Source: H111-94 sp034436045
GTDB lineage: Bacteria > Chloroflexota > Ktedonobacteria > Ktedonobacterales > Ktedonobacteraceae
Length of the DNA: 44,390 nt
Assembly (NCBI GenBank): GCA_034436045.1
Contig: DAOTVZ010000003.1
Location: 1-44,390, forward strand
Direction of reading: 5' to 3'
Each line of letters opens with the position of its first letter. Position 1 is the first letter of the stretch. The notes under the pieces were generated by a model. It did not search any database, was not told where the DNA came from, and was given only the letters and a program-made list of their open reading frames with translations. This document shows, piece by piece, positions 26,286 through 37,175 of this stretch. The position numbers and the translations under genes were made by a program.

Positions 26286-26710
26286 GACCTCGTTCCTTTC
26301 TTCTCGCTTTATTCACGATACAACCAATGATGTGATATAAAGGTGGTGCTGGTGTGCCACCTGCAAGCATCCGGGCGTAGCCATCGACATCGTCATGCAT
26401 TCCTTCCCTGGCTTACATAAGCTGCGTAACTTCTCATTCTAGCTCATTGATCAATCATAGTGTACCTGATTACACGAGGGCTGGCAAGGCAAGGCCAGCC
26501 CATGAGAGCATACTAGATGTTTGCGTGGTGTGTGGCAAGCAGACCAGGCATGCGGTTAGCCTGAAAGGGTAGCTGATTCGTCCTGTATCCCCCTTTTGTG
26601 CTATAATAGACAAGGTAGGACATATATTCTTAACCTTCTCCGTGCTGAAAAAATCACGCTACTGATATGCCTTGCGGCTAGTGTCTGGCGTTTTGGTGAG
26701 GACGTGTTTT
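26286..26710. other. Intergenic region upstream of gyrA
   Basis: The 425 bp contain the Uma2 relic (26349-26400) and, closer to gyrA, a TATAAT at 26602-26607 that would start transcription about 100 bases before the gyrA ATG. The -35 box is weak. Nothing else is recognised. Confidence 0.5.
26349..26400 (-). pseudogene. Relic of a second Uma2 gene
   Basis: On the minus strand this stretch encodes DVDGYARMLAGGTPAP, matching YIDGYAYMLAGGNLAH of the intact Uma2 protein next door at residues about 30-45. The match stops on both sides. The DNA also resembles the intact gene around 26170-26211 but differs at many positions, so it is an old fragment rather than a recent duplication. Confidence 0.65.
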
Positions 26711-29185
26711 ATGGAACTGGGCAACATTAAGCCTGTTGATATTGTTGAACAGATGATGGGTGCGTATCTCGATTACTCGATGAGTGTGATCGTAGCGCGC
26801 GCCCTTCCTGATGTGCGCGACGGTCTGAAACCCGTTCACCGTCGCATTCTTTATGCTATGGATCAAATGGGCCTGCAATCGACCAAACAGTATCGCAAAT
26901 GCGCCGGTACGGTCGGTGAAGTCCTGAAAAATTATCATCCACATGGCGACGTGGCGGTGTATGACTCGCTGGTTCGCATGGCGCAGCCCTGGTCGATGCG
27001 CTATCCGCTGGTGATGGGTCAGGGCAATTTTGGTTCGCAAGATGATGATCCCCCGGCTGCTATGCGCTATACTGAAGCTAAAATGGCGGCCATCACCGAT
27101 GAATTATTACGCGATATAGATAAAGAAACAGTAGATTTTGTTCCTAACTATGATAACCAGACTGAAGAACCAACTGTTTTGCCCGCGCGCCTCCCAAATC
27201 TACTGATTAATGGCTCTACCGGTATTGCCGTTGGAATGGCGACCAACATTCCACCGCACAATCTGAACGAGGTTTGCGACGGCATTGCCTATCTGCTCGA
27301 ACATCCCGATGCGACCACCGAGGACCTACTGCATATTGTTCATGGCCCTGACTTCCCGACCGGCGGTATTATTCAGGGCCACGAAGGTATTCGCAATACC
27401 TATGTCAATGGGCGTGGACGTATCGTGCTGCGCGCCCGCACGCACTTTGAAGAAGCCGAGCGTGGTCGTATGAGCATCGTCGTCACCGAGTTACCGTACC
27501 AGGTCAACAAGGCGGAACTGGTGAAGAAAATCGCTGAATTGGCGCGCGATAAGAAAATCGACGGCATCTCCGAAGTGCGCGACGAGTCGGACCGTCAGGG
27601 TATGCGTGTCGTGATCGATCTCAAACGCGACGCCAATCCCGATAGCGTGCTGAACTCGCTGTTCAAATATACGGCTATGCAGAGCGCGTTCAACGCCAAC
27701 ATGCTGGCCCTGGTGGATCGCCAGCCGCGCACGCTGACTCTCAAGAGTTTCTTGCAACACTACATCAATCACCGCGAGATTGTGTTGACGAGGCGCACAC
27801 GTTACGAACTGCGCAAGGCCGAGGAGCGCAAGCATATCCTGGATGGTTTGAAGATCGCGCTAGATAACCTGGACGCTGTCATTAATACCATTCGCCAGTC
27901 GCGCCGCGATACCGCCGGTCTGGCCGAAGAGTTGCAGCAGCAGTTTGGCTTCTCCGAGGCCCAGGCCAAAGCTGTGCTAGACCTGCGCCTGGCCCGCCTG
28001 GCGGCGTTGGAGCGCCAGAAGATTGAAGACGAACTCAAGGATGTGCTGCAACATATCGATTACTATCATCTGCTGCTCAGCGACATCAATGAGATCCGCA
28101 AGCTGATTAAACAGGACCTGATTGAGCTAAAAGAGAAATACGGCGATGCGAGGCGCACAGAGATTCAAGCCTCTGAAGTTGGCGAGTTTCGCGCCGAGGA
28201 TCTCATTCCCAATGAAGAGGTCGTGGTCACGCTGACGGAGAAGGGCTATATCAAGCGTCTACCTTCCAGCACGTATCGCGCTCAGCGGCGTGGTGGGCGT
28301 GGCGTGACTGGCATGGCAACGCGCGAGGATGACACCGTGCGCCATCTGGTCGTTGCACACACACATGACAGCCTGCTCTTCTTCACTGACCGGGGTCGCG
28401 TCTTCCAGTTGCGTGTGCATGAGTTGCCCGAAGTGGGGCGCACTGCCAAAGGCGAGCATATCATCAACCTGATCTCGATTGAGCAAAGTGAGCGCGTGAC
28501 GGCAGTGGTCTACGTACCGAAGGGTGTCAGCCGCGACTTCATGATCGTTGCGACACGCAAGGGTGAGGTCAAGAAGACGGCCATGGAAGAGTTCGAGGTC
28601 GTGCGCCGCTCCGGCCTGATTGCCATGAACCTGGAACCAGACGATGAATTGATCGGAGCCAGGCTGGCGCATGCAGATGACGATGTGCTGCTAGTGACCG
28701 CGTATGGTCAAGCCATTCGGTTTAGCGTCGAGGAACTGCGTTCCGCCTCGCGTACCAGCGGCGGTGTGCGTGGCATTCGTCTGGCCGAAGGCGATACAGT
28801 CGTCTCGCTCAGCATCGCCTCACCCGGTAGCGAATTGCTGGTCGTCACTGAATACGGCTATGGCAAACGTACCCCGATTGACGAGTATCCTCGCCATAGT
28901 CGCGGCGGTAGTGGCGTCCTCACCGCGCGCGTAACGGACAAAACGGGCAAGGTCGCGGCGGCGCGTGTCATTACCGACCACGACAATGATCTTATGATTA
29001 TCTCCGCCGGTGGCATCGTGATCCGCCAGGACGTCAACGACATCAAACGCGCAAGCCGCGCCACGCAAGGCGTCACGCTCATGCACGTAGCCGATGGCGA
29101 TACTGTAGTAGCCGTAGCAACCACCAATGGCAAAAAGCTGGAGCAGCCGGAGATGAACGAGGCAAATGATCCCAATGATGAGTAA
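26711..29185 (+). CDS. gyrA: DNA gyrase subunit A
   Basis: The 824-residue subunit cuts and rejoins DNA in type IIA topoisomerase. The N-terminal breakage-reunion domain carries the active-site Tyr in AAMRYTEAKM and the usual YHPHGDVAVYDSLVRMAQ-type region. The C-terminal half is a beta-pinwheel with the GyrA box in AQRRGGRGVTGM, which separates GyrA from ParC. I chose the ATG at 26711, preceded by GAGGACGTGTTTT and matching the family start MELGNIKPVDI; a TTG at 26672 opens the frame earlier without support. gyrB is not adjacent. Six bases after the stop begins a palindromic repeat element that probably also ends the transcript. Confidence 0.96.
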   Translation: MELGNIKPVDIVEQMMGAYLDYSMSVIVARALPDVRDGLKPVHRRILYAMDQMGLQSTKQYRKCAGTVGEVLKNYHPHGDVAVYDSLVRMAQPWSMRYPLVMGQGNFGSQDDDPPAAMRYTEAKMAAITDELLRDIDKETVDFVPNYDNQTEEPTVLPARLPNLLINGSTGIAVGMATNIPPHNLNEVCDGIAYLLEHPDATTEDLLHIVHGPDFPTGGIIQGHEGIRNTYVNGRGRIVLRARTHFEEAERGRMSIVVTELPYQVNKAELVKKIAELARDKKIDGISEVRDESDRQGMRVVIDLKRDANPDSVLNSLFKYTAMQSAFNANMLALVDRQPRTLTLKSFLQHYINHREIVLTRRTRYELRKAEERKHILDGLKIALDNLDAVINTIRQSRRDTAGLAEELQQQFGFSEAQAKAVLDLRLARLAALERQKIEDELKDVLQHIDYYHLLLSDINEIRKLIKQDLIELKEKYGDARRTEIQASEVGEFRAEDLIPNEEVVVTLTEKGYIKRLPSSTYRAQRRGGRGVTGMATREDDTVRHLVVAHTHDSLLFFTDRGRVFQLRVHELPEVGRTAKGEHIINLISIEQSERVTAVVYVPKGVSRDFMIVATRKGEVKKTAMEEFEVVRRSGLIAMNLEPDDELIGARLAHADDDVLLVTAYGQAIRFSVEELRSASRTSGGVRGIRLAEGDTVVSLSIASPGSELLVVTEYGYGKRTPIDEYPRHSRGGSGVLTARVTDKTGKVAAARVITDHDNDLMIISAGGIVIRQDVNDIKRASRATQGVTLMHVADGDTVVAVATTNGKKLEQPEMNEANDPNDE

Positions 29186-29190
29186 TACCA

Positions 29191-29310
29191 TAGGGACGCG
29201 ATTATGAATTTTTCAACCCGAAACCCGCGCTCTCGTAGGGGCGTGATTCATCACGCCCTGCTCGCCCGTCGTTCCCCTCTCTGGGCGTGATGAATCACGC
29301 CCCTACGAGA
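29191..29310. repeat. Palindromic element of the dispersed family, left part only
   Basis: It begins TAGGGACGCGATTATGAATT, like the left end of the element at 40742. Two inverted palindromes follow (29231-29258 and 29283-29310), each around GTGATTCATCAC or its complement and ending CCCCTACGAGA. No right-hand terminal repeat is visible; the element merges into the 3' end of the gene to its right, whose TAG stop lies in the repeat. Confidence 0.75.
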
Positions 29311-29692
29311 TGGCCTGATCGAGGTTGAGGCGTATCTTGACCTCGCGCCGAATACGTCGCCCCTCACGCACCTGACGGGCCGTGGTACGATCTTTCTGAG
29401 CCTCAACTTTAATCATCGGGAAGGGACGATGAAACTGTTTATCGAAGCTCTCAGCCTTTTCCTCGGAGAACTTCGCGCGTTGCTCATAAGCGTGTGCTAA
29501 AATCTCGCGTTTGACATCCTCTGCGCCCTCGCTCAGCAGCAGGAAGGCGAGCGTGAAATCGGGTTTGCCCAGGTCGGCGTAGTGACGGGCGCTGGTCAGA
29601 CCGTCATTACCCTGGGCCATCTGCTGGCGCGCATATTCCAGAAAAACCTCTTTTGTATGCTGTGAGTAAAGTTCGGCAAATGTTTCCGCCAT
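29303..29692 (-). CDS. Hypothetical helical protein, C-terminus altered by repeat
   Basis: The 129-residue product is predicted mainly alpha-helical, with charged residues throughout and no signal peptide or membrane segment (starts MAETFAELYSQHTKEVFLEY; later HYADLGKPDFTLAFLLLSEG). The basic C-terminal part (RQVREGRRIRREVKIRLNLDQAIS) could bind nucleic acid, but I recognise no family. AGGAGTCACC precedes the ATG. The last codons ATC TCG TAG belong to the palindromic element, so the original C-terminus may have been different. It is the last gene of a leftward group after the CtaA-CtaB fusion and the broken Sco gene. Confidence 0.7.
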   Translation of the reverse strand: MAETFAELYSQHTKEVFLEYARQQMAQGNDGLTSARHYADLGKPDFTLAFLLLSEGAEDVKREILAHAYEQRAKFSEEKAESFDKQFHRPFPMIKVEAQKDRTTARQVREGRRIRREVKIRLNLDQAIS

Positions 29693-29797
29693 GGTGACTC
29701 CTGCTCTTGCTTTGTGTTCGCGATAATTTGTCTGAGATAAGCATAGCGCATATGGGGGGAAGATGACAAATAAGGTGAGATGCTATGAGCGGCGTGC

Positions 29798-30108
29798 AAT
29801 TTACCGGCGTTGGCGGGACATTCGTCGGGGCAGTGGGTGTACATGAAGGTCAGCACAACGGGCTGGCCACGAAACTGTGCCAGTGAAATCGTTTGCCCAT
29901 TCTGGTCAGTGAGTTGAAAGGCGGGTGCGGGCGTCCCGCCCATGCTTGTGCCGTCCAGGCCGCCGGAGTTGAAGCCGGAGCCGCCGGTTGGAGAGGGCGG
30001 TGGTGGTGGCGAGCTTTTGTTGCTGTGGTGCTGGAAGATCAACACGATGATGATGACCAGCACCGCCAGTACAATAACCGATAAGCGTGATGCGAGACGC
30101 CAGTTCAT
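29798..30108 (-). pseudogene. Truncated Sco1/SenC copper chaperone
   Basis: The gene starts with a good ribosome site (GAGGAAACTCCA) at 30108 and encodes MNWRLASRL, a membrane anchor (about residues 9-24), a Pro/Gly-rich linker and the beginning of the Sco thioredoxin-like domain. That part includes APAFQLTDQNGQTISLAQFRGQPVVLTFMY and the copper motif CPDEC. Family similarity ends after about 103 residues at CPANAGKL. The roughly 90 residues that should follow, including the copper-binding His, are missing. The frame stays open to 29596 but runs through the start of the neighbouring gene with unrelated sequence. A deletion is the simplest cause. Sco delivers copper to the CuA site of cytochrome oxidase, consistent with its place 19 bp behind the heme A/O synthase gene. 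Confidence 0.8.
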
Positions 30109-30127
30109 TGGAGTTTCCTCACCTACT

Positions 30128-31885
<1,758 letters not shown>

Positions 31886-31996
31886 ACGAAAAGCATCCCC
31901 TTTGATAGATAATGCGTCTTCTGCTATTGTCGTAGTCGTCCCTGATAGTCCCCTTGCAATGCCTGACCTGTACCTTACAAATCCCTGAATGAATCA

Positions 31997-32028
31997 AGGT
32001 AGGGCGAAACATAGTGTTCGCCCTGCCT
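31997..32028 (-). terminator. Hairpin after the Calvin-cycle operon
   Basis: AGGTAGGGCGAA (from 31997) and TTCGCCCTGCCT (to 32028) form a 12-13 bp stem 35 bp past the GAPDH stop codon on the minus strand. There is no strict T-run, so it may weaken rather than stop transcription into the CtaA-CtaB gene. Confidence 0.5.
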
Positions 32029-32063
32029 GCTTGCTCCCCATGTCCGCTGTGGATGGAAGGAGA

Positions 32064-33113
32064 TTACGGATGTGTCATCTGTTCAATCTGTTCGAGGCGA
32101 TCTCCTGGGGAATGACGTGTACTGAGAAAGTGTGCCACATCTGCTACGCGACTGGCGTAGCCCCATTCGTTATCGTACCAGGCGACAATGCGCATCATAT
32201 TGTGCTGTGGTAATTTAGTAGTCATCAGGCCATCAACGATGCTGGAACGGCTATCCCCGCGAAAATCGCTGGAGACCAGTGGTAATTGGCAATAGCCGAG
32301 AATACCGTGTAGTGATCCCACAGCAGCCTGCGCAAAGAGGCGATTGACCTCTTCCGCGCTCGTTTCACGCTCTAATGCGACGAGCAGGTCAACGACCGAA
32401 ACGGTGATCGTGGGGACGCGATAGGAGACGCCGTGAAATTTTCCGACCAGAGCAGGGATGATCTGGCCGAGAGCTTTCGTCACTCCTGTGGTGGTGGGAA
32501 TGATATTTTCAGCGGCAGCGCGGGCGCGGCGCGGGTCCTTGTGGCTGCGATCAAGTATCCGCTGGTCGTTGGTATAAGAGTGGATGGTCGTCATGACGCC
32601 TTGCCTGATACCAAACTGGTCGTGCAAGACCTTTGCTAGCGGGGCCAGACAATTGGTTGTACACGAGGCGGCTGAAATGATCTGATGCTCGGCAGGCTTG
32701 TAATCATGCTCATTCACGCCCATGACGAGAGTGACATCGCACCTTTCGCAAGGGGCAGTCACCAGTACACGGCTGGCACCAGCGCGCAGGTGCGCACTCG
32801 CCTGTTCCGCCGTCGTGAATGCCCCGGTGGCTTCAATCACCAGTTCGACACCGAGGTCGCGCCAGGGAATATTGCAGGGATTAAGGTGTGACACAATGGC
32901 GATGGGTCGGCCATTAACAATGATAGCTTCGTCATCGGCCTCAACCTCTGCGCGCAAGGGGCCATAGGTCGAGTCGTATTGCAGCAGATGTGCATTAATG
33001 GCCGCATCGCCACGATCATTGATGGCGACAATATCCAGATCGACGCCGCGTTCGAGCGCCGAGCGGAGAATTAAGCGGCCAATACGCCCAAAACCGTTAA
33101 TACCTATTCTCAT
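32064..33113 (-). CDS. gap: Glyceraldehyde-3-phosphate dehydrogenase
   Basis: The 349-residue enzyme reduces 1,3-bisphosphoglycerate in the Calvin cycle (or works in glycolysis in reverse). The NAD(P)-binding start is INGFGRIGR, with Asp33 in AINDRGD; catalytic Cys151 lies in SAASCTTNCLAP, and HSYTNDQ, RRARAAAENIIPTTTG and WYDNEWGY are all present. D33 suggests NAD use, but the exact cofactor cannot be settled by eye. A short C-terminal tail (RHSPGDRLEQIEQMTHP) exceeds the normal end. GAGGAGAAGAAAAACG precedes the ATG, and it lies 30 bp behind phosphoribulokinase as the last gene of the operon, which fits the Calvin-cycle role. Confidence 0.95.
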   Translation of the reverse strand: MRIGINGFGRIGRLILRSALERGVDLDIVAINDRGDAAINAHLLQYDSTYGPLRAEVEADDEAIIVNGRPIAIVSHLNPCNIPWRDLGVELVIEATGAFTTAEQASAHLRAGASRVLVTAPCERCDVTLVMGVNEHDYKPAEHQIISAASCTTNCLAPLAKVLHDQFGIRQGVMTTIHSYTNDQRILDRSHKDPRRARAAAENIIPTTTGVTKALGQIIPALVGKFHGVSYRVPTITVSVVDLLVALERETSAEEVNRLFAQAAVGSLHGILGYCQLPLVSSDFRGDSRSSIVDGLMTTKLPQHNMMRIVAWYDNEWGYASRVADVAHFLSTRHSPGDRLEQIEQMTHP

Positions 33114-33143
33114 CGTTTTTCTTCTCCTCGCACGGATATGTAC

Positions 33144-34085
33144 TCAAACCCCTACTTCGTCGGTTTGTCTGGCCCGCATCAAATGATAGACGAGTAGCAA
33201 CTGTGTCAGAGCCAGTGGATGACTGCGACCGGATTTCGCACCAGTGTACAGCCCGATACGGGAGAGCGTGTTAAGGTCGCAACAGGTACCGAGGTGATCG
33301 AGAAGGCCCTGTTCAAGGGCGCGGGCCGGTTGTTCTGGTATCGAGCCGTCGATCTCCAGGTACTCAACGGCCCGCCCACCCTCGCGTCCCAGGCGCGAAC
33401 GAACGCAGCCAGATTGATCGGCCTCGATGATATCGCTCAGGTCGGGATGATGCAACGTGCCATGCAGCGTCAGGCGCACATTGAGGTGTGCATCGTCATT
33501 GTGCCTTGTCTCATCGGGGTAGAAGGAGACAACGATGTCTGCATGGTGACGCTGGGGGCGGATATAGGCGGCGGAGTCTGCTTCGCGTTTATCCAGTTCT
33601 CGCAACACCTCTTGCTCGCTGTAGCCGCGCTCGGTCGTATCACGCCGCACTTTCCAGCGTCGGCGCAGATATTCCGGCGGCTCAAGATAGACCCGCACGC
33701 TATAAGCGTTGCGCATCTCTTGCCAGTAGAAGCCAAGCAGCCCTTCAACGATGAGAAAGGGATGTGGGGTGATATATTGTGGCGGGCCGAAGTCGCCGAT
33801 CTTATGATTATAATGTGGCTTAAGGATGGGTTCACCCGCGCGCAATAAGCGCAGGTGTTGGGCCAACATATCCAGGTAGTTACAATCGGGATGTAAAGGG
33901 GTGATGCCCAGCTCTTTGCGTTGCTGGCGATTGTAGCGATGGTAGTCATCGGTACACAGCACCGCGACACGCTCTGGCCCCAGAATCTGGGCGATGCCAC
34001 GACTGAGAGTTGTCTTGCCAGCTGCGCTGTCGCCCACAAGGCCCAGAATAACCGGGCGCGGTGTGACTCCATAAGATATTGCCAT
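33144..34085 (-). CDS. prk: Phosphoribulokinase
   Basis: The 313-residue kinase makes ribulose 1,5-bisphosphate, the RuBisCO substrate, and is one of the two enzymes unique to the Calvin cycle. It has the P-loop GDSAAGKTTL (about residues 18-27), the CTDDYHRYNRQQRKELGI segment for ribulose-5-phosphate, and FLIVEGLLGFY with the catalytic region. Its length suits the class I-like or bacterial enzymes. The start at 34085 follows TTGGAGTAACACT; a frame open to 34154 lacks family similarity there. It lies between cbbX and GAPDH in the operon. A uridine kinase relative is the main alternative, but the operon context and RYNRQQRKE block favour phosphoribulokinase. Confidence 0.93.
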   Translation of the reverse strand: MAISYGVTPRPVILGLVGDSAAGKTTLSRGIAQILGPERVAVLCTDDYHRYNRQQRKELGITPLHPDCNYLDMLAQHLRLLRAGEPILKPHYNHKIGDFGPPQYITPHPFLIVEGLLGFYWQEMRNAYSVRVYLEPPEYLRRRWKVRRDTTERGYSEQEVLRELDKREADSAAYIRPQRHHADIVVSFYPDETRHNDDAHLNVRLTLHGTLHHPDLSDIIEADQSGCVRSRLGREGGRAVEYLEIDGSIPEQPARALEQGLLDHLGTCCDLNTLSRIGLYTGAKSGRSHPLALTQLLLVYHLMRARQTDEVGV

Positions 34086-34167
34086 AGTGTTACTCCAAAC
34101 TGTTTGTTTGCTCCATGTGTACATAACTGAGGGATTCAGCGCAGGTATTACCAATGCTCATGCCGAG

Positions 34168-35145
34168 CTAAGCCTCCCCGTGAACTGCTTGCTCCTGGGG
34201 AGAGGCATCGTCGGTGAACACCCGGCTGGCCAGGATATCTTCGGCTTCAAGGGTCATCAACTCTGTTCTGGAGATCGCTCCACCTCTGGCGAACAGGCGG
34301 TTGGCCTGGCGCAAGCGGGCGCGATCAAGGGCATTGCGCACACTGCGGGCGTTAGCAAAGCGCGGCATGCGCATTCTTTTCGCCAGATAGGCTTCAAAGG
34401 CTTTGAGGGCCTCAGGGCTGAAACGATACATCTGCTCGGCCAGCATAAGTTGTGCGATAACCAGTAGCTCCTCAAGGGTGTAGTCGGGAAAATCAAGGTG
34501 GTGGGCGATACGCGAACTGACACCCGGATTAGATTGGAAAAAGGTTTCCATGCGATCCTTGTATCCTGCGAGAATCACCACCAGGTCTTCACGTTGATTC
34601 TCCATGACCTGGAGCAGTATCTCGATGGCTTCCTGCCCGTAATCACGCTCGTTTTCCTGGCGATAGAGGTAATATGCTTCGTCGATGAAGAGGACGCCGC
34701 CCATGGCGCGTTTGAGAACTTCTTTGGTTTTGGGCGCGGTATGACCAATATATTGACCAACCAGATCATCGCGTGTCACAGCCACGAGATGACCTTTGCG
34801 TACATAGTTAAGGCGATGAAGGATGGTTGCCATGCGCATGGCAACCGTCGTCTTGCCCGTTCCTGGCGGGCCGGTGAACGACATATGCAGCGAGGGCGGT
34901 CGAGCCGTCAGGCCAATGCTGCGGCGCATCCGATCAATCACCAGCAGGGCCGCAATTTCGTGGATGCGCGTCTTCACCGCTTTCAAACCCACCAGGTCTT
35001 CATTCAGCTTCTGGAGCACATCCATGACCTGCGATTCCTCAAGCACGCTCGCTATATTGACCGTATCATTCTGGGTTGAGGTGAGTATCTGCTGGTCTTC
35101 ATGGCTCGCCCCGTCGGCACTGTAATCGCGCATTGATGGAAGCAT
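34168..35145 (-). CDS. cbbX: Red-type RuBisCO activase CbbX
   Basis: The 325-residue AAA+ ATPase removes inhibitory sugar phosphates from red-type RuBisCO by pulling on the large-subunit C-terminus. It has Walker A GPPGTGKTT (92-100), the pore-loop segment VGQYIGHTAPKTKEVL, Walker B GGVLFIDEAYYL, sensor 1 in VVILAGYKDRM, and the arginine region NPGVSSRIAHHLDFPDYT. The N-terminal 30 residues are longer and more polar than in the type enzyme. AAGGAGTTCGCCGG precedes the ATG at 35145; an ATG four codons later is an alternative. Its place between cbbS and phosphoribulokinase is standard for red-type operons. Confidence 0.95.
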   Translation of the reverse strand: MLPSMRDYSADGASHEDQQILTSTQNDTVNIASVLEESQVMDVLQKLNEDLVGLKAVKTRIHEIAALLVIDRMRRSIGLTARPPSLHMSFTGPPGTGKTTVAMRMATILHRLNYVRKGHLVAVTRDDLVGQYIGHTAPKTKEVLKRAMGGVLFIDEAYYLYRQENERDYGQEAIEILLQVMENQREDLVVILAGYKDRMETFFQSNPGVSSRIAHHLDFPDYTLEELLVIAQLMLAEQMYRFSPEALKAFEAYLAKRMRMPRFANARSVRNALDRARLRQANRLFARGGAISRTELMTLEAEDILASRVFTDDASPQEQAVHGEA

Positions 35146-35192
35146 CCGGCGAACTCCTTCTTCTGGGTATCCATATTATCGTCTTTGAACAA

Positions 35193-35621
35193 TCAATCCG
35201 TGAATCGTTCCCCGGCGGGTTTGTCGGTTGCGTAGTCGCGCAAAGAGTAGCGCATGACGCGATCATGAGCGTCCTGGCGGGTGAGCGCAAAACCTGGATC
35301 GTGTTTGGGGCGATTGACGATGAAAGAGAGCATAATGGATTGCCTCCCCTTGCTACGATCATACGCGCTGACGCGAATGTAGTGATTGGGGTAGGCACGG
35401 CGGCATTCGTTGATCTCATACAGAATTGCCGCCGGGTCCTTGCTGTCGAACATTGGCAGGCCCCACATCTCCCAGTACGTATTGCGTGGGTGTGGATCAT
35501 CGGTGAACTCAATATTGATCGGCCAGTTGTGATCCAGACAATATTGGATTTGCATCCTGATTTCATCGTCGGTCAGAGGTGGCAGGAACGAGAAGGTCCC
35601 CTGGGTCAGATGGAAAGGCAT
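35193..35621 (-). CDS. cbbS: RuBisCO small subunit, red type
   Basis: The 142-residue subunit caps the large-subunit octamer. It begins MPFHLTQGTFSFLPPLTDDEI, has the YCLDHNWPINIEFTDDPHPRNTYWEMWGLPMF core and the extended C-terminus after KGRQSIMLSFIVNRPKHDPGF typical of red-type small subunits. These carry a C-terminal hairpin and lack the green-type betaA-betaB insertion. The start at 35621 follows AGGAGGGAACACG; the frame runs to 35744 within cbbL but has no site there. It lies 20 bp behind cbbL. Confidence 0.95.
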   Translation of the reverse strand: MPFHLTQGTFSFLPPLTDDEIRMQIQYCLDHNWPINIEFTDDPHPRNTYWEMWGLPMFDSKDPAAILYEINECRRAYPNHYIRVSAYDRSKGRQSIMLSFIVNRPKHDPGFALTRQDAHDRVMRYSLRDYATDKPAGERFTD

Positions 35622-35641
35622 CGTGTTCCCTCCTGGTGCTG

Positions 35642-37090
35642 TTAGTAACTGGGTGTAGGTGTGGCATCCGGTGTATCGGTAGAAGCGTAGTTGAAGGTCA
35701 CATCCTTCCAGACTTCGAGGGCGGCGCGCAACGGGCCACACCATCGGGCGGCCTTCGCTAAAATCTCCGGCCCCTCGCTCAGAATATCGCGCCCCTCATT
35801 GCGGGCCTGAATCATAGCCTCGACGGCGACGCGGTTTGCTGTGGCCCCGGCGGCGATGCCCATTGGATGTCCAATCGTGCCACCACCGAATTGCAATACC
35901 ACATCTTCGCCCAGGTAGTGCAGGAGCAGGTGCATTTGTCCGGCGTGAATGCCGCCTGAAGCCACCGGCATGACGGCGGGCAGCGAGGCCCAATCTTGCT
36001 CGAAGTAGAGTCCCAGGGTCGGGTCGGCGTCATACTTCATCTCACGCAGCGTTTTGTAGTAGCCGCGTACAGTCATCGGATCACCTTCAAGTTTGCCTAC
36101 GATGGTGCCGGCATGGATGTGGTCAACACCGGCCAGGCGCATCCACTTGGCAATGACGCGGAAGGAGACGCCGTGTATTTTCTGACGGGTATAGGTGCTA
36201 TGTCCGGCTCGGTGCAGGTGTAGAATCAGGCCATTTTTACGCGCCCATTTTGCCATCGATTGAATAGCTGTATAGCCAATCGTAAGATCGATCATAATGA
36301 TGACACTACCTAGCTCTTTAGCGAATTCGGCCCGTTCATACATGTCTTCCATCGTGGCGGCGGTGACATTCATGTAATGCCCCTTCACTTCGCCGGTCTC
36401 GGCGCTGGCTTTGTTGACTGCTTCGATGCAGTAAAGAAAGCGATCACGCCAGCGCATGAAAGGCTGCGAATTGATGTTTTCGTCGTCTTTCACGAAGTCC
36501 AGGCCACCGCGCAGGGCCTCATAGACAACGCGCCCGTAGTTGCGCGCGGACAGGCCGAGCTTGGGTTTGGTGGTTGCTCCCAGCAGCGGACGCCCATATT
36601 TGTCCAGGTACTCGCGCTCCATAACGATGCCGTGCGCCGGTCCCTGAAAGGTCTTAACATAATGGGGCGGAATACGCATATCTTCCAGGCGCAAACTTTT
36701 CAGCGCTTTGAAACCGAAGACGTTGCCGATGATGCTGGAAGTCAGGTTGGCAATCGAGCCTTCTTCAAAGAGATCAAGATCGTAGGCAATGTAGGCGATA
36801 TACTGGTCTGTGCCGGGAACGGGGACGACCCGATAGGCTTTGGCCTGATAGTTTTCGTAGGCCGTCAGGCGATCAGTCCAGACCACCGTCCATGTCGCAG
36901 TGGAAGATTCGCCGGCCACAGCGGCGGCGGCTTCAATGGGGTCAACACCCTCCTGGGGTACGAGACGGAAGGCACATAAGATATCGGTGTCCTTCGGCTC
37001 GTAGTCCGGCTTCCAATATCCCATTTGTGCGTAAGGAATAACACCCGATTGCCAGCGGCTTTTCACTTCAGGGGCAGCTTCTGTTGTCAT
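35642..37090 (-). CDS. cbbL: RuBisCO large subunit, form I red type
   Basis: The 482-residue catalytic subunit fixes CO2 onto ribulose bisphosphate. The active-site parts are complete: GATTKPKLGLS (Lys 175 and 177), the carbamylated Lys 201 in DFVKDDENINSQPF, HLHRAGHSTYTR (H293, H297), and loop 6 with Lys 333 in HAGTIVGKLEGDP. The HRAGHSTYTR form, the length, the extended small subunit and the cbbX gene indicate the red lineage (IC/ID or related IE); I cannot separate these by eye. GAGGAGAAAAAGC precedes the ATG at 37090. It is the first gene of a tight leftward operon with 20, 47, 82 and 30 bp gaps. No carboxysome gene is present. Confidence 0.97.
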   Translation of the reverse strand: MTTEAAPEVKSRWQSGVIPYAQMGYWKPDYEPKDTDILCAFRLVPQEGVDPIEAAAAVAGESSTATWTVVWTDRLTAYENYQAKAYRVVPVPGTDQYIAYIAYDLDLFEEGSIANLTSSIIGNVFGFKALKSLRLEDMRIPPHYVKTFQGPAHGIVMEREYLDKYGRPLLGATTKPKLGLSARNYGRVVYEALRGGLDFVKDDENINSQPFMRWRDRFLYCIEAVNKASAETGEVKGHYMNVTAATMEDMYERAEFAKELGSVIIMIDLTIGYTAIQSMAKWARKNGLILHLHRAGHSTYTRQKIHGVSFRVIAKWMRLAGVDHIHAGTIVGKLEGDPMTVRGYYKTLREMKYDADPTLGLYFEQDWASLPAVMPVASGGIHAGQMHLLLHYLGEDVVLQFGGGTIGHPMGIAAGATANRVAVEAMIQARNEGRDILSEGPEILAKAARWCGPLRAALEVWKDVTFNYASTDTPDATPTPSY

Positions 37091-37175
37091 GCTTTTTCTC
37101 CTCGTGATGGGGAATGACACTATGTTCTGTAGAGAAGTGTAGCATGCCTGACGTATTAGTAGTAGTAGCAGTTTG

